From contig AUXH01000641.1 of the NCBI GenBank assembly GCA_000482145.1, positions 1 through 10,676 of the forward strand: 10,676 bases of DNA, read 5' to 3'. Each line of letters begins with the position of its first letter. Position 1 is the first letter of the stretch. The translations under genes and the position numbers were made by a program. This document shows, piece after piece, positions 1 to 6,752 of this stretch. The DNA is from Strigomonas culicis (taxonomy: Eukaryota; Euglenozoa; Kinetoplastea; Trypanosomatida; Trypanosomatidae). Under the pieces are notes generated by a model. That model did not search any database, was not told where the DNA came from, and saw nothing but the letters and a program-made list of their open reading frames with translations.

Positions 1-2408
1 CGGACCCCACGCCGCCGCCGCGCCACCTGCGCTCGGTCGCCTCGACGCAGCCGCCGCCGAGCGCCGCGCCGGGGCGGGGGAAGGGCCCGAGCCGCGCCCC
101 CGTTCGGGGCGGCCCGCCGCCGGCGGAGGAAAAAAAGGAGGACACCGCGTCGCGCGCCTCGTCCGCGTCGCGCTCCGTCTCCGACCACACGAACACCGCC
201 GCGGAGGCGGAAAAAGAAAGCAAACCGGCCAAGTCTGCCACGACGTCGCACAGCCGCCGGAGCGGCGGCCCCCACACACGCCGCAGGTCACAGGACGGCA
301 CCCAGCACCGCGGCGGGAGCCGCTCCGGCGCTGGGCTGTCCGGGCACGACCTGTACACCCTGTACAACATGATCAAGCACAACGACGACAGCGGCCATCC
401 GATTCGACGGCACCCAAAGGAAGACAAGGAGCGCGTCAACGCGATCCTCAACAACCTCGTCGACTCAGAGCTCTTTTCCGGCGACGACGGCGGCTCGTCC
501 GTCGCCTCCGGCTCGCGGCGCGGGCGACGCGCCGGCACGCCGCAGCGCCACCACCCGTACAGCGGCCTGCGTCGCGGGGGAGGGGGGAGGGCAGCCCCGC
601 AGCCGGCGGCCGCGCCGCCCTTCGCGCTCCTCGGCCCGCAGCGGCCGGTGTGGAACTACGGCATCGGCGGCTCCGTGTCCCCGCCGCGGCGGCCGCTCGG
701 CTACATCAACAGCGGCGGTGGCGCCTTCACGCGGATCCGCAAGTCCTTCCAGTCGCCCGCGCGCCTCCACGGCGCGACGCCGGCGTTTGGCGATCAGGAC
801 AAATCCGCGCAGCACGTGGTCGCCGCACGGGACGCCGATGTGATCGCGGCGGTGCAGACCAGCTTTGCGTCGGGCCCTATGAACGTGACCGCGGTGACGC
901 CGCACCGCAGCGCGGGGTCCGCGCTGGCCCTGTCGTCGTGCGCCGGGGAGCTGCACCACCCGTACAGCAGCCCCAGCCCCCGCCCGCCGTCGGACGTCCA
1001 CGCCGCTGACAGCACCACGCACCCGGTCTCACCGCGGCACGTGCACTTCCCGCTGCCCGCCACGCTGAACCCCACGGAGCACCATCCTGAACACAAATCG
1101 AATCCTCATCCTATGAAGAAGAAGGCTCTCTCGTTAGTGTCGTCGCCGCGGCCGTCCGTTGGCGACGAGGCCGGCACGCCCACACCCAGCGCGAGCGGCA
1201 GCTTCTTCGACCGCCACCGGGGCGTGTACGCGCCGTTCGCCGTCGACGCGCGTAGCCAGCAGCAGCAGCAGCAGCAGCAGCCGCACACACCACCCCCGAC
1301 CAGCGCGCCCGCCATCTTGCTAAGCCCCAAGCCGGAAGAGGCAGAAACGGGAGCGAAGAAAGAAGTCGAGGCCCAAGCAGCGGCGGCGGGTCGGGCCGGG
1401 GGGAACGCGAACCAAAACAGCAGCCGTGTGCATCTGAAGCAGCACCCGCCGCTCTCCCCGCGCACCGCCACGAGCTCTCTGCGGAGGGGCCTCCCGGACC
1501 CGCCGTCCGCCGCCGCCGACACCGCCGAGGCGGCGCGCCTAACGCGCGCGACGGTACAGCGGTTGTCGCGGCCGCGGGCGGCGGGTCCGGGAGCCTCGCC
1601 GCGGCCGGCGGCGCCGCCGGGCGCGAGCGCGACGGCGAACAACGCGCTGCGGTGCGCCTCGTGGCTGGAGGAGGTGATGGACAGCCTCGTGATCGACCCC
1701 AACACGCACACCGCGATGCTGTCGGACGCGCAGCAGAACAAGGATCCGGCGTCGTCGCCGCCGGCGGCGGTGAACCTCAGCGCCATCCCCATTTTAGACT
1801 TCCGCACGCAGCACCGCCCGGCGGGCGTCGGCGCCGCGTCGGACGGCGGCGGCGGCCGGCGCCCCGCTCTGGCAGTGAGCGCCGTTCGCCACGACGCAGA
1901 CCGCGCGCTGCAAAAGCACGTCCCGACCTTTTACTTCCAGGGCATGACCGGCGCGCGCAGCGCCTCTGCCCCCCGCCACCGCGCGCGGCCGGCTCGCGGT
2001 GGTGGGGGGGAGGGCGAGCACACACCCGCAGCGGACGAGGAAGCGCAGCAGCAGGCGCGCCGCGCGAAGTACGAGGTGCCCTTCAGCTTCTACTCGACCC
2101 TCACCACGAAGGACGCGCAGCACCCGAGCGCGTGGGCGCTCAGCACGCCGCGCGAGGACGCGCTGTCGCAGCTGTCGAACCGCCCGCTCAAGTCGAAGCG
2201 CGTGCCGCCGGCCTCGCCGCGGTCGCAGGAGGGCGGCAGCGGCGGCGGCTACGCCCTTGTACAGGAAGTCCGTGTGGACGAAGAGCGGAAGCCGTTTATT
2301 GTGCTGCGGAACATTCCGGTCGGCGCCGCCGCGCGGGAACAGCGCGCGGCGGTGCGGCGGCTGTCGCAGCCGAAACAGCGCGTGCAGGGCATCTGCGAGT
2401 ATGATTAG
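1..2408 (+). CDS. Large low-complexity protein of unknown function, 5'-partial (start lies left of the window)
   Basis: The reading frame (first full codon at 3) is open from the left edge to the TAG at 2406-2408, giving 801 visible codons. The first ATG, at 369, lies inside GC-rich coding-like sequence with no AT-rich leader or polypyrimidine tract before it, so it is probably an internal Met and the true start is outside the window. I do not recognise the protein. Most of it is disordered Pro/Ala/Gly/Ser/Arg-rich sequence with a Q8 run at 1257-1280. More ordered islands stand out (numbered from codon 3): about 114-158 (GHDLYTLYN then a charged helix), 551-579 (WLEEVMDSLV), 638-650 (PTFYFQGM), 689-740 (YEVPFSFYSTL) and 750-775 (KPFIVLRNIPVG). 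There are about 19 Ser/Thr-Pro dipeptides, four of them full S/T-P-x-R sites. I see no membrane segment or enzyme motif. A scaffold or regulatory phosphoprotein is possible but unproven. That it is a real gene is well supported by frame length and GC-rich codon use. Confidence 0.82.
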   Translation, partial: DPTPPPRHLRSVASTQPPPSAAPGRGKGPSRAPVRGGPPPAEEKKEDTASRASSASRSVSDHTNTAAEAEKESKPAKSATTSHSRRSGGPHTRRRSQDGTQHRGGSRSGAGLSGHDLYTLYNMIKHNDDSGHPIRRHPKEDKERVNAILNNLVDSELFSGDDGGSSVASGSRRGRRAGTPQRHHPYSGLRRGGGGRAAPQPAAAPPFALLGPQRPVWNYGIGGSVSPPRRPLGYINSGGGAFTRIRKSFQSPARLHGATPAFGDQDKSAQHVVAARDADVIAAVQTSFASGPMNVTAVTPHRSAGSALALSSCAGELHHPYSSPSPRPPSDVHAADSTTHPVSPRHVHFPLPATLNPTEHHPEHKSNPHPMKKKALSLVSSPRPSVGDEAGTPTPSASGSFFDRHRGVYAPFAVDARSQQQQQQQQPHTPPPTSAPAILLSPKPEEAETGAKKEVEAQAAAAGRAGGNANQNSSRVHLKQHPPLSPRTATSSLRRGLPDPPSAAADTAEAARLTRATVQRLSRPRAAGPGASPRPAAPPGASATANNALRCASWLEEVMDSLVIDPNTHTAMLSDAQQNKDPASSPPAAVNLSAIPILDFRTQHRPAGVGAASDGGGGRRPALAVSAVRHDADRALQKHVPTFYFQGMTGARSASAPRHRARPARGGGGEGEHTPAADEEAQQQARRAKYEVPFSFYSTLTTKDAQHPSAWALSTPREDALSQLSNRPLKSKRVPPASPRSQEGGSGGGYALVQEVRVDEERKPFIVLRNIPVGAAAREQRAAVRRLSQPKQRVQGICEYD
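537..908 (+). other. Cluster of four S/T-P-x-R proline-directed kinase consensus sites in the first protein
   Basis: The encoded peptides are TPQR (537-548), SPPR (678-689), SPAR (753-764) and TPHR (897-908). They fall within about 125 residues of disordered sequence. S/T-P-x-K/R is the known CDK consensus. Actual phosphorylation is inference. Confidence 0.45.
1257..1280 (+). repeat. (CAG)8 trinucleotide repeat encoding Q8
   Basis: Eight uninterrupted CAG codons in frame in the first gene, between Ser and Pro-His-Thr-Pro. A pure-codon tract of this kind is prone to length change by slippage. Confidence 0.9.
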
Positions 2409-2825
2409 ATCTCTAGAATGTAATTTCGTTTGTTTTATATAAATATATACAGTTTTATTATCATTATAATTGTATGCTTGTATCAATATACTTTTTTTTT
2501 TCTCTTTACGCTTGCTTTCCTTTCGAATTTGGATTTACTTATGTGTTAAACAAAAATAGGAATAAGAATAAGAATACATGTATAATTGATACTCTTCTTT
2601 CTTTTATGCATTTTTGTGTGAATGTTACGATGCATAGAGACAATCTTTTTTTCTTCATCCTCTTTCTCTCCTTTGCTCTTCTTATTCTTGTTTTTGTTTT
2701 TTTATAACGATTCATCTTTTACTTTTCAAGTAATTTCTTCTTCGCTTAATTAAAAAAAAAAATCAAAAACGTTAAAACTGAAAAAAAAAAAAGTGGTCAT
2801 ACTAATAAGAATATAAACACGGCCT

Positions 2826-2862
2826 TGATTTCTTTTCGTGTTATTGACAAGAAAAGAAATCA
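2826..2862. repeat. Perfect 12-bp inverted repeat (hairpin) in the spacer upstream of the cyclin gene
   Basis: TGATTTCTTTTC at 2826-2837 is exactly reverse-complementary to GAAAAGAAATCA at 2851-2862. The 13-base loop can itself form 3 bp (2839-2841 with 2847-2849) closing a 5-base loop, so a longer interrupted stem is possible. It lies about 160 bases before the putative splice acceptor. It could be an RNA structure in the pre-mRNA or 3' UTR, or chance pairing of purine and pyrimidine runs. Confidence 0.7.
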
Positions 2863-2887
2863 GTTCGCGTCCAGAACATACATTGAC

Positions 2888-2902
2888 AATAATAATAATA
2901 AT
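2888..2902. repeat. (AAT)5 microsatellite, intergenic
   Basis: Five AAT units, followed shortly by ATTATTATT at about 2906-2914, which could fold back on it. The same unit occurs in the other spacers and, in frame, in the cyclin and phosphatase genes. Confidence 0.85.
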
Positions 2903-3002
2903 AAGATTATTATTTAGTAGAAATTAGTGTTTATTAGTATTATCATCGTCGACAATAATTTAAAAAAGAAAATCTAAAGAAAGTAAAGCAAAGAAGTAAT
3001 TC

Positions 3003-3025
3003 AATTTCTTTTCTTTTGTTTTTAG
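3003..3025 (+). promoter_or_regulatory. Putative trans-splice acceptor (polypyrimidine tract plus AG) for the cyclin mRNA
   Basis: A T/C-rich tract ends in TTTTTAG with the AG at 3024-3025, the last AG before the start codon at 3089. Use of this site gives a 63-base 5' UTR that is itself mostly pyrimidine. From 3026 through the ATG to 3112 there is no AG, so the next acceptors (3113-3114 and 3116-3117) lie inside the coding region. The assignment rests on known kinetoplastid trans-splicing rules. The exact site is uncertain. Confidence 0.5.
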
Positions 3026-3088
3026 TTTCTCTTGTTTTCTCTCGATTTCTTCCTTTTTCCCGTTTTTTTTTTATAATTCCTTTTCGAC

Positions 3089-5347
3089 ATGCTTACAACG
3101 GCTGAAACAACCAGCAGCCACTCTTTTTCTTACACGCCTTACTACTACAACAACAACAACAAAAGCAGCAGTCAGAACACCAATACGCCCACCCCGCCGC
3201 CGTCGTCCATCGCACGAAACGAACCACCGACCGCTACGGCCACCACTACGAACATCCTCGTCGATTTTCAGAGCGGTGGGAGCGGCAGTAACTCGAGTCG
3301 TACGTCATACGAACAGCAGCAGCAACAGCACGCGGCGAAGCGCCGGCACACGGAAATCGAGTCCAATCTCACCCCGACCTCCCCCAGCTCCAACACGGAC
3401 GAACCACCCTCGTCGGTGCGCGGCAGCTCGGAAGAAATTCACGCGCCCTCCCACCACCACCACCACCATCACCTCATCAATCAACAGCAGCAGCAGCAGC
3501 AGCAGTCGTGCCCCCTCCCGCGCCACGACCCGTACACGATGCATGAGGCAGGTGGCGGCGACCAGCAAGAGCCAGACAACCCCCCACACGCTCATCCACT
3601 CGGGTACGACCGCACCGCGTATGCCTCCCCGCCGGCGCAGCAGCCGCCGGGCCCCGACGGCGGCAGCAGCAGCAGCAGCTACACCCGCGTGAGTGAGCGG
3701 CGCCCCGCACGAACGCCTATCACGGCCCACATCACGTTCCCGCCTCCACCCGCGGCGGCGGCGGCGAGCTCGATGCCGCGCTGCTCGACGCCGACAGAGG
3801 AGGAGCAACATGGGGCGAAACGGGAGCGCGAGGGCGGCGACACGCCGTGCCGCGCCGCCGCGCCTGGCGTGGCGGCGGCGGCGGCGACCGCGTCGCTGGA
3901 GGTGCTGAACATCAACATGGCCGGCGAGGCGCTCATCGCCTTTCTGACGAAGCTCATTGTGCAGACGCAGAAGCGGCTCCACGCGGCGGAGGGCGCGGCC
4001 GCCGGTGAGGGGAGCGAGGCGGCCCCGCCGGGGTATGTCATCCCGAGCAGCAACTTCCACGCGCACCGCGTGCCGCCCATCACGATTCGCGACTATCTCT
4101 ATCGTGTCATCAAGTACTGTGGGTGCAGCGCGGAGGCGCTCGTGTGTGGTGTGCTCCTGTTGCTGCAGTTCTGCTTCTTCAAGCAGTACGATGTGACGGT
4201 GTTCAACATCCACCGGCTGTTCATCACCGGCGCGGTGCTCGGCATCAAGCTGCGCGACGAGATTTACTACAACAACGCCTTCTACGCGAAGATTGGCGGC
4301 ATCCAGTTGGTCGAGCTGAACAAGTTGGAGCTGCTGTTTCTACAGGAGATGCAGTGGGCGGTGGAGACGAACGAGTCGGACTACGCGGCGCTCTACCGCA
4401 TCCTCCACCTCGTCCACGCGCCGCCATCGGCGGAGGCGCTCGCCGCCTTCTACGCAGCCGAGCGCGGCGCGGTGGACGGCATGACAAGCGCGACGGAGGA
4501 GCTGGATCTCATCACCCGCGAGAAGCTCGCGGCCGGCGGCCCCGCGCCGCCCGGCACCGATTTCACACTCGACGACCGCATCCTCGCCGCCTACCGCAAC
4601 CGCGAGTGGGAGCAGCACGTCGAGCCGTTTCTCACGCAGCTGCAGCACGACACGTTTGAGCGGCGCCGTGCACAGGAGATGCGGACACAGACGGACTGGT
4701 TGGGCGAGCAGCAGCGCTGGTGCACCTACAACCAACAGGACGAGGAGGAGCGCGCGCGCGAACGCATGGCGCGGCATGCCAACGCCCACGTGAACAGCAG
4801 CGGCGGCTCCTGGATCTCGCCCATGTCGCTCCACAACAACACGACTAACCCTAATAATAATAATAATAATAATAATGCCACCACCGGCACCACTAGTATT
4901 AATGTCCATGCGGCACCGTACTTCTACGCTGGCCGCGGGGCCTCCGGTTCGCGCCCGCACACGGCGTCGTCGCTGCAGCAGTCGCAGGCGACTGGCGCCG
5001 GCGCGGCGCCGCAGCGGAGCAGCACCGGCAGTCTCCCGCCGCAGGTGCGCACCTCCGCTTCCTCCCTCAGCACCGCGAACCAGTCGCAGCAGAGCCACAA
5101 TCTCTTCCCAGCGGCGCCGGCCGCGCCGGGCGGCCTCTATGTGCCGTACGCGCCGACGGCAAAGAGCTACAAGGACCCCACCTTCTACCACCACAACAAC
5201 AACACCACTGCGAATCATAATAATATGAATAATGCTGTTAATAATAACAGTAACAGTAATAGTATGACTAGTAACACCTTCTCGGCTGGCTACAGCAAGG
5301 CGACAGGGAAGAAGCGGCAGAAGCCAGAGAGTTACAAGGATTATTAA
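3089..5347 (+). CDS. PHO80-like (P/U-type) cyclin with long low-complexity tails
   Basis: This 752-residue protein is predicted to bind and activate a cyclin-dependent kinase. The cyclin box spans about residues 273-440. The signature runs from PPITIRDYL (329-337) through FNIHRLFITGAVLGIKL (372-388), IYYNNAFYAKIGGI (392-405) and ELNKLELLFLQEM (409-421), which matches the PHO80/PREG1 cyclin family. K387 and E414 align by eye with the cyclin Lys/Glu pair that contacts the kinase. The usual Y-I/L-D-R of P-cyclins is replaced here by LLQF (358-361). The N-terminal tail has Q5, H7 (122-128) and Q8 (132-139) runs. The C-terminal tail has N8 (589-596), many Asn/Gln/Ser residues and a basic KKRQK near the end that could aid nuclear import. 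An in-frame TAA at 3074-3076 makes 3089 the most upstream possible ATG; the next in-frame ATG is at 3539 (M151). The family call is firm. The specific CDK partner and pathway (cell cycle, differentiation or nutrient sensing) cannot be read from sequence. Confidence 0.88.
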   Translation: MLTTAETTSSHSFSYTPYYYNNNNKSSSQNTNTPTPPPSSIARNEPPTATATTTNILVDFQSGGSGSNSSRTSYEQQQQQHAAKRRHTEIESNLTPTSPSSNTDEPPSSVRGSSEEIHAPSHHHHHHHLINQQQQQQQQSCPLPRHDPYTMHEAGGGDQQEPDNPPHAHPLGYDRTAYASPPAQQPPGPDGGSSSSSYTRVSERRPARTPITAHITFPPPPAAAAASSMPRCSTPTEEEQHGAKREREGGDTPCRAAAPGVAAAAATASLEVLNINMAGEALIAFLTKLIVQTQKRLHAAEGAAAGEGSEAAPPGYVIPSSNFHAHRVPPITIRDYLYRVIKYCGCSAEALVCGVLLLLQFCFFKQYDVTVFNIHRLFITGAVLGIKLRDEIYYNNAFYAKIGGIQLVELNKLELLFLQEMQWAVETNESDYAALYRILHLVHAPPSAEALAAFYAAERGAVDGMTSATEELDLITREKLAAGGPAPPGTDFTLDDRILAAYRNREWEQHVEPFLTQLQHDTFERRRAQEMRTQTDWLGEQQRWCTYNQQDEEERARERMARHANAHVNSSGGSWISPMSLHNNTTNPNNNNNNNNATTGTTSINVHAAPYFYAGRGASGSRPHTASSLQQSQATGAGAAPQRSSTGSLPPQVRTSASSLSTANQSQQSHNLFPAAPAAPGGLYVPYAPTAKSYKDPTFYHHNNNTTANHNNMNNAVNNNSNSNSMTSNTFSAGYSKATGKKRQKPESYKDY
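3314..3328 (+). repeat. Short CAG/CAA tract encoding Q5 in the cyclin
   Basis: Five Gln codons (one CAA interruption) in the cyclin N-terminal tail, upstream of a basic AAKRRH stretch. Confidence 0.8.
3452..3505 (+). repeat. Adjacent His and Gln codon runs (H7 then Q8) in the cyclin N-terminal tail
   Basis: Six CAC codons and one CAT (3452-3472) encode H7. After Leu-Ile-Asn, one CAA and seven CAG codons (3482-3505) encode Q8. The run lies in a disordered tail well before the cyclin box and is probably slippage-prone. Confidence 0.9.
4853..4876 (+). repeat. (AAT)8 repeat encoding N8 in the cyclin C-terminal tail
   Basis: Eight consecutive AAT codons encode residues 589-596. Neighbouring GC-rich coding sequence uses AAC for Asn almost throughout, so this tract looks like an AT-rich microsatellite expanded in frame. 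A second AAT-rich Asn/Ser stretch follows at about 5214-5272. Confidence 0.9.
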
Positions 5348-5630
5348 GGACTGGAAAACGAAGAAGAAGTAAAAAAAAACAAAAAATGGATAAAAACATG
5401 ATCATTTTTTTTTCTTTGCTTCTCTCTTCTTGTTTTGGACCTTGGTGGCCATATGTACTGTGAGATGGAATGAAGGTGCGAAGTATTATTATTACTATTA
5501 TGGTTTTACTGTGGTTTGATGCATGTGTGCCACACATTGTTTTTTGTTCTTTTCTTTTTCTTTTTTTTTCTGTGTACGCCTATTGTTTTCAACAAGAAGA
5601 GAGGTGTACATGAATGACAAGAAAATAATA

Positions 5631-5645
5631 AATAATAATAATAAT
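5631..5645. repeat. (AAT)5 microsatellite in the cyclin 3' flank
   Basis: Five AAT units with further AATA-type sequence just upstream. It is complementary to the (TTA)6 tract about 270 bases downstream. Confidence 0.85.
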
Positions 5646-5797
5646 AAGCACAATAATCATCGTAATGAAACAGAAAAGAGAAAAAAAGGAAAAAGGAATA
5701 TCCATAACTAAATAAAAAAAGTAACAAATGGAATCTTTTTTTTTCTTGATTGCTACAATTATTGAGACATTCACATATTTGATTGCTGTTTATATGC

Positions 5798-5813
5798 ATA
5801 TATATATATATAT
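5798..5813. repeat. (AT)8 dinucleotide repeat
   Basis: Sixteen bases of alternating A and T, self-complementary, flanked by T-rich sequence. Confidence 0.85.
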
Positions 5814-5915
5814 GTTTTTGTCCGGATTTTTTATTGTTCGCATCCTCAATTATCTCTCTTTTTTTTCGTCCGCATCATGCGTTCCTTTCATTTTTTTTCT
5901 GTTTTGTTATTATTG

Positions 5916-5933
5916 TTATTATTATTATTATTA
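5916..5933. repeat. (TTA)6 microsatellite
   Basis: Six TTA units, preceded by an imperfect TTATTATTG. It is the complement of the AAT repeats found on the same strand at 5631-5645. Confidence 0.85.
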
Positions 5934-6007
5934 TCAATTGTCAATTAAAAAAAGGAAAAGGGAGAAAATGGACTAAACACACGTTTGCGTTAAAAAAGAA
6001 ATGGACA

Positions 6008-6027
6008 GAAAAGAAAAGAAAAGAAAA
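6008..6027. repeat. (GAAAA)4 pentanucleotide repeat
   Basis: Four exact tandem GAAAA units in a purine-rich part of the spacer. Confidence 0.85.
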
Positions 6028-6115
6028 GGTATTATTATAGTTTAAAAAAAAAAGTATAATAATGAAGGTATAAACAGAAACTCGCACCGTAACAAAAAGA
6101 ATTCCAGTGTGTATC

Positions 6116-6133
6116 AAAAAAAAAAAAAAAAAA
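6116..6133. repeat. A18 homopolymer
   Basis: Eighteen consecutive A bases. It is not next to an obvious gene end, so it need not be a poly(A) remnant. Its exact length is vulnerable to sequencing error. Confidence 0.85.
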
Positions 6134-6464
6134 CTAGTACAAAAAAAAACTATTTTTTCTTCACTTTCATATACACAGTAAGTATATAAAAAGGAGAATT
6201 AAAAAAAAAGTACAAATGCTTCCTAAAGAAAAAGACAGTAACAACAATAATAATAAACAATTATTTCTGTTATTGTTTTTTTTTCTCTCTTTTCTTCTGA
6301 AAGAATTCCTTTTTAAATATATATATATATACACTACTATTTTTTTTCCTTCATTTGAACTTAAACATAATAATACTAAAACTTAAACAATTGAATAAAA
6401 AAACATATCCATTTATTTTTGTTGTTTTTGTGACGATACATAGATGTAAATGTGTAGTATGTAT

Positions 6465-6484
6465 GTGTGTGTGTGTGTGTGTGT
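6465..6484. repeat. (GT)10 dinucleotide repeat
   Basis: Ten GT units. Alternating purine-pyrimidine tracts of this type can adopt Z-DNA. No function is evident. Confidence 0.9.
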
Positions 6485-6581
6485 ACCAACAAAAGGACCA
6501 TTACTTGTATTATTTACCATATCTTTCTCTCCTCTTTGCTATTTTTTTTTGCTTTTGGTTTACAAAAGAGGAAAAAAGGAG

Positions 6582-6723
6582 AAAAAAAAATATTTCTTCC
6601 CTTTTTTTGCCTTTTAATTGAACATCTCATTTATTTATTTACTCATTTTTATTTTTCGTTGCGTTTTCTTCATTTTTTTCTATTTTTTTTTTGCTTTTGG
6701 TACAATTAACTAATTTCTTCTAG
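6582..6723 (+). promoter_or_regulatory. AG-free polypyrimidine zone and trans-splice acceptor for the phosphatase mRNA
   Basis: There is no AG dinucleotide for 140 bases (6582-6721). The zone contains several T-rich tracts, including a T10 run near 6683-6692, and ends at CTTCTAG with the AG at 6722-6723. The resulting 5' UTR would be 29 bases with no ATG before the start at 6753. An in-frame TAA at 6711-6713 lies upstream of the acceptor. The branch-like TTAACTAAT just before is suggestive only. Confidence 0.65.
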
Positions 6724-6752
6724 ACGAATTAATAATAATAAGTAAACGATAC

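Larger units (their letters stand above)
2409..3088. other. AT-rich intergenic region between the first gene and the cyclin gene
   Basis: These 680 bases hold no convincing gene. Base composition switches abruptly to AT-rich right after the TAG at 2406-2408. The region should contain the 3' UTR and poly(A) site of the first gene and the trans-splice acceptor and 5' UTR of the cyclin gene (inferred from kinetoplastid gene structure). It has A and T homopolymers, an (AAT)5 repeat at 2888-2902, a 12-bp hairpin at 2826-2862 and pyrimidine tracts from about 3003 to 3083. A 77-codon frame at 2474-2707 is Phe/Leu/Ile-rich, as translated T-rich DNA would be, and is not called as a gene. Confidence 0.85.
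5348..6752. other. 1.4-kb AT-rich intergenic region between the cyclin and phosphatase genes
   Basis: No gene is supported here. The region is a mosaic of A and T homopolymers and simple repeats: (AAT)5 at 5631-5645, (AT)8 at 5798-5813, (TTA)6 at 5916-5933, (GAAAA)4 at 6008-6027, A18 at 6116-6133 and (GT)10 at 6465-6484. Small frames on both strands translate to Phe/Ile/Tyr/Lys-rich runs expected from such DNA. I saw no tRNA-like, rRNA-like or spliced-leader-like sequence. It should include the cyclin 3' UTR and poly(A) site and the phosphatase splice acceptor. It is about twice the length of the preceding spacer, leaving room for a long regulatory 3' UTR (inference). Confidence 0.85.

Noticed and set aside
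2474..2707. 77-codon frame in the first spacer, hydrophobic and possibly a small membrane protein
   Set aside because: Phe/Leu/Ile richness is what T-rich DNA encodes by chance. The composition is unlike the real genes here, and there is no splice signal specific to it.
2888..2914. Tandem repeats considered as a CRISPR-like or mobile-element terminal structure
   Set aside because: They are simple triplet microsatellites with no unique spacers, target-site duplications or transposase/reverse-transcriptase frame anywhere in the window.
3305..4213. 302-codon minus-strand frame opposite the cyclin gene
   Set aside because: Arg-rich shadow of GC-rich sequence with no recognisable domain. The + strand encodes a clear cyclin box over the same bases.
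4340..5218. 292-codon minus-strand frame opposite the cyclin C-terminal region
   Set aside because: Its product is Arg/Val/Gly-rich and contains poly-Ile from the antisense of the AAT repeat. No domain is visible.
5506..6040. Several 60-100-codon frames on both strands in the second spacer
   Set aside because: They overlap one another and consist of Phe/Ile/Tyr/Lys runs from homopolymers and triplet repeats, without GC-rich coding character.
6116..6133. A18 run considered as the poly(A) tail of a retroposed element
   Set aside because: No retroelement sequence or target-site duplication is seen beside it, and similar A runs are scattered through all spacers.
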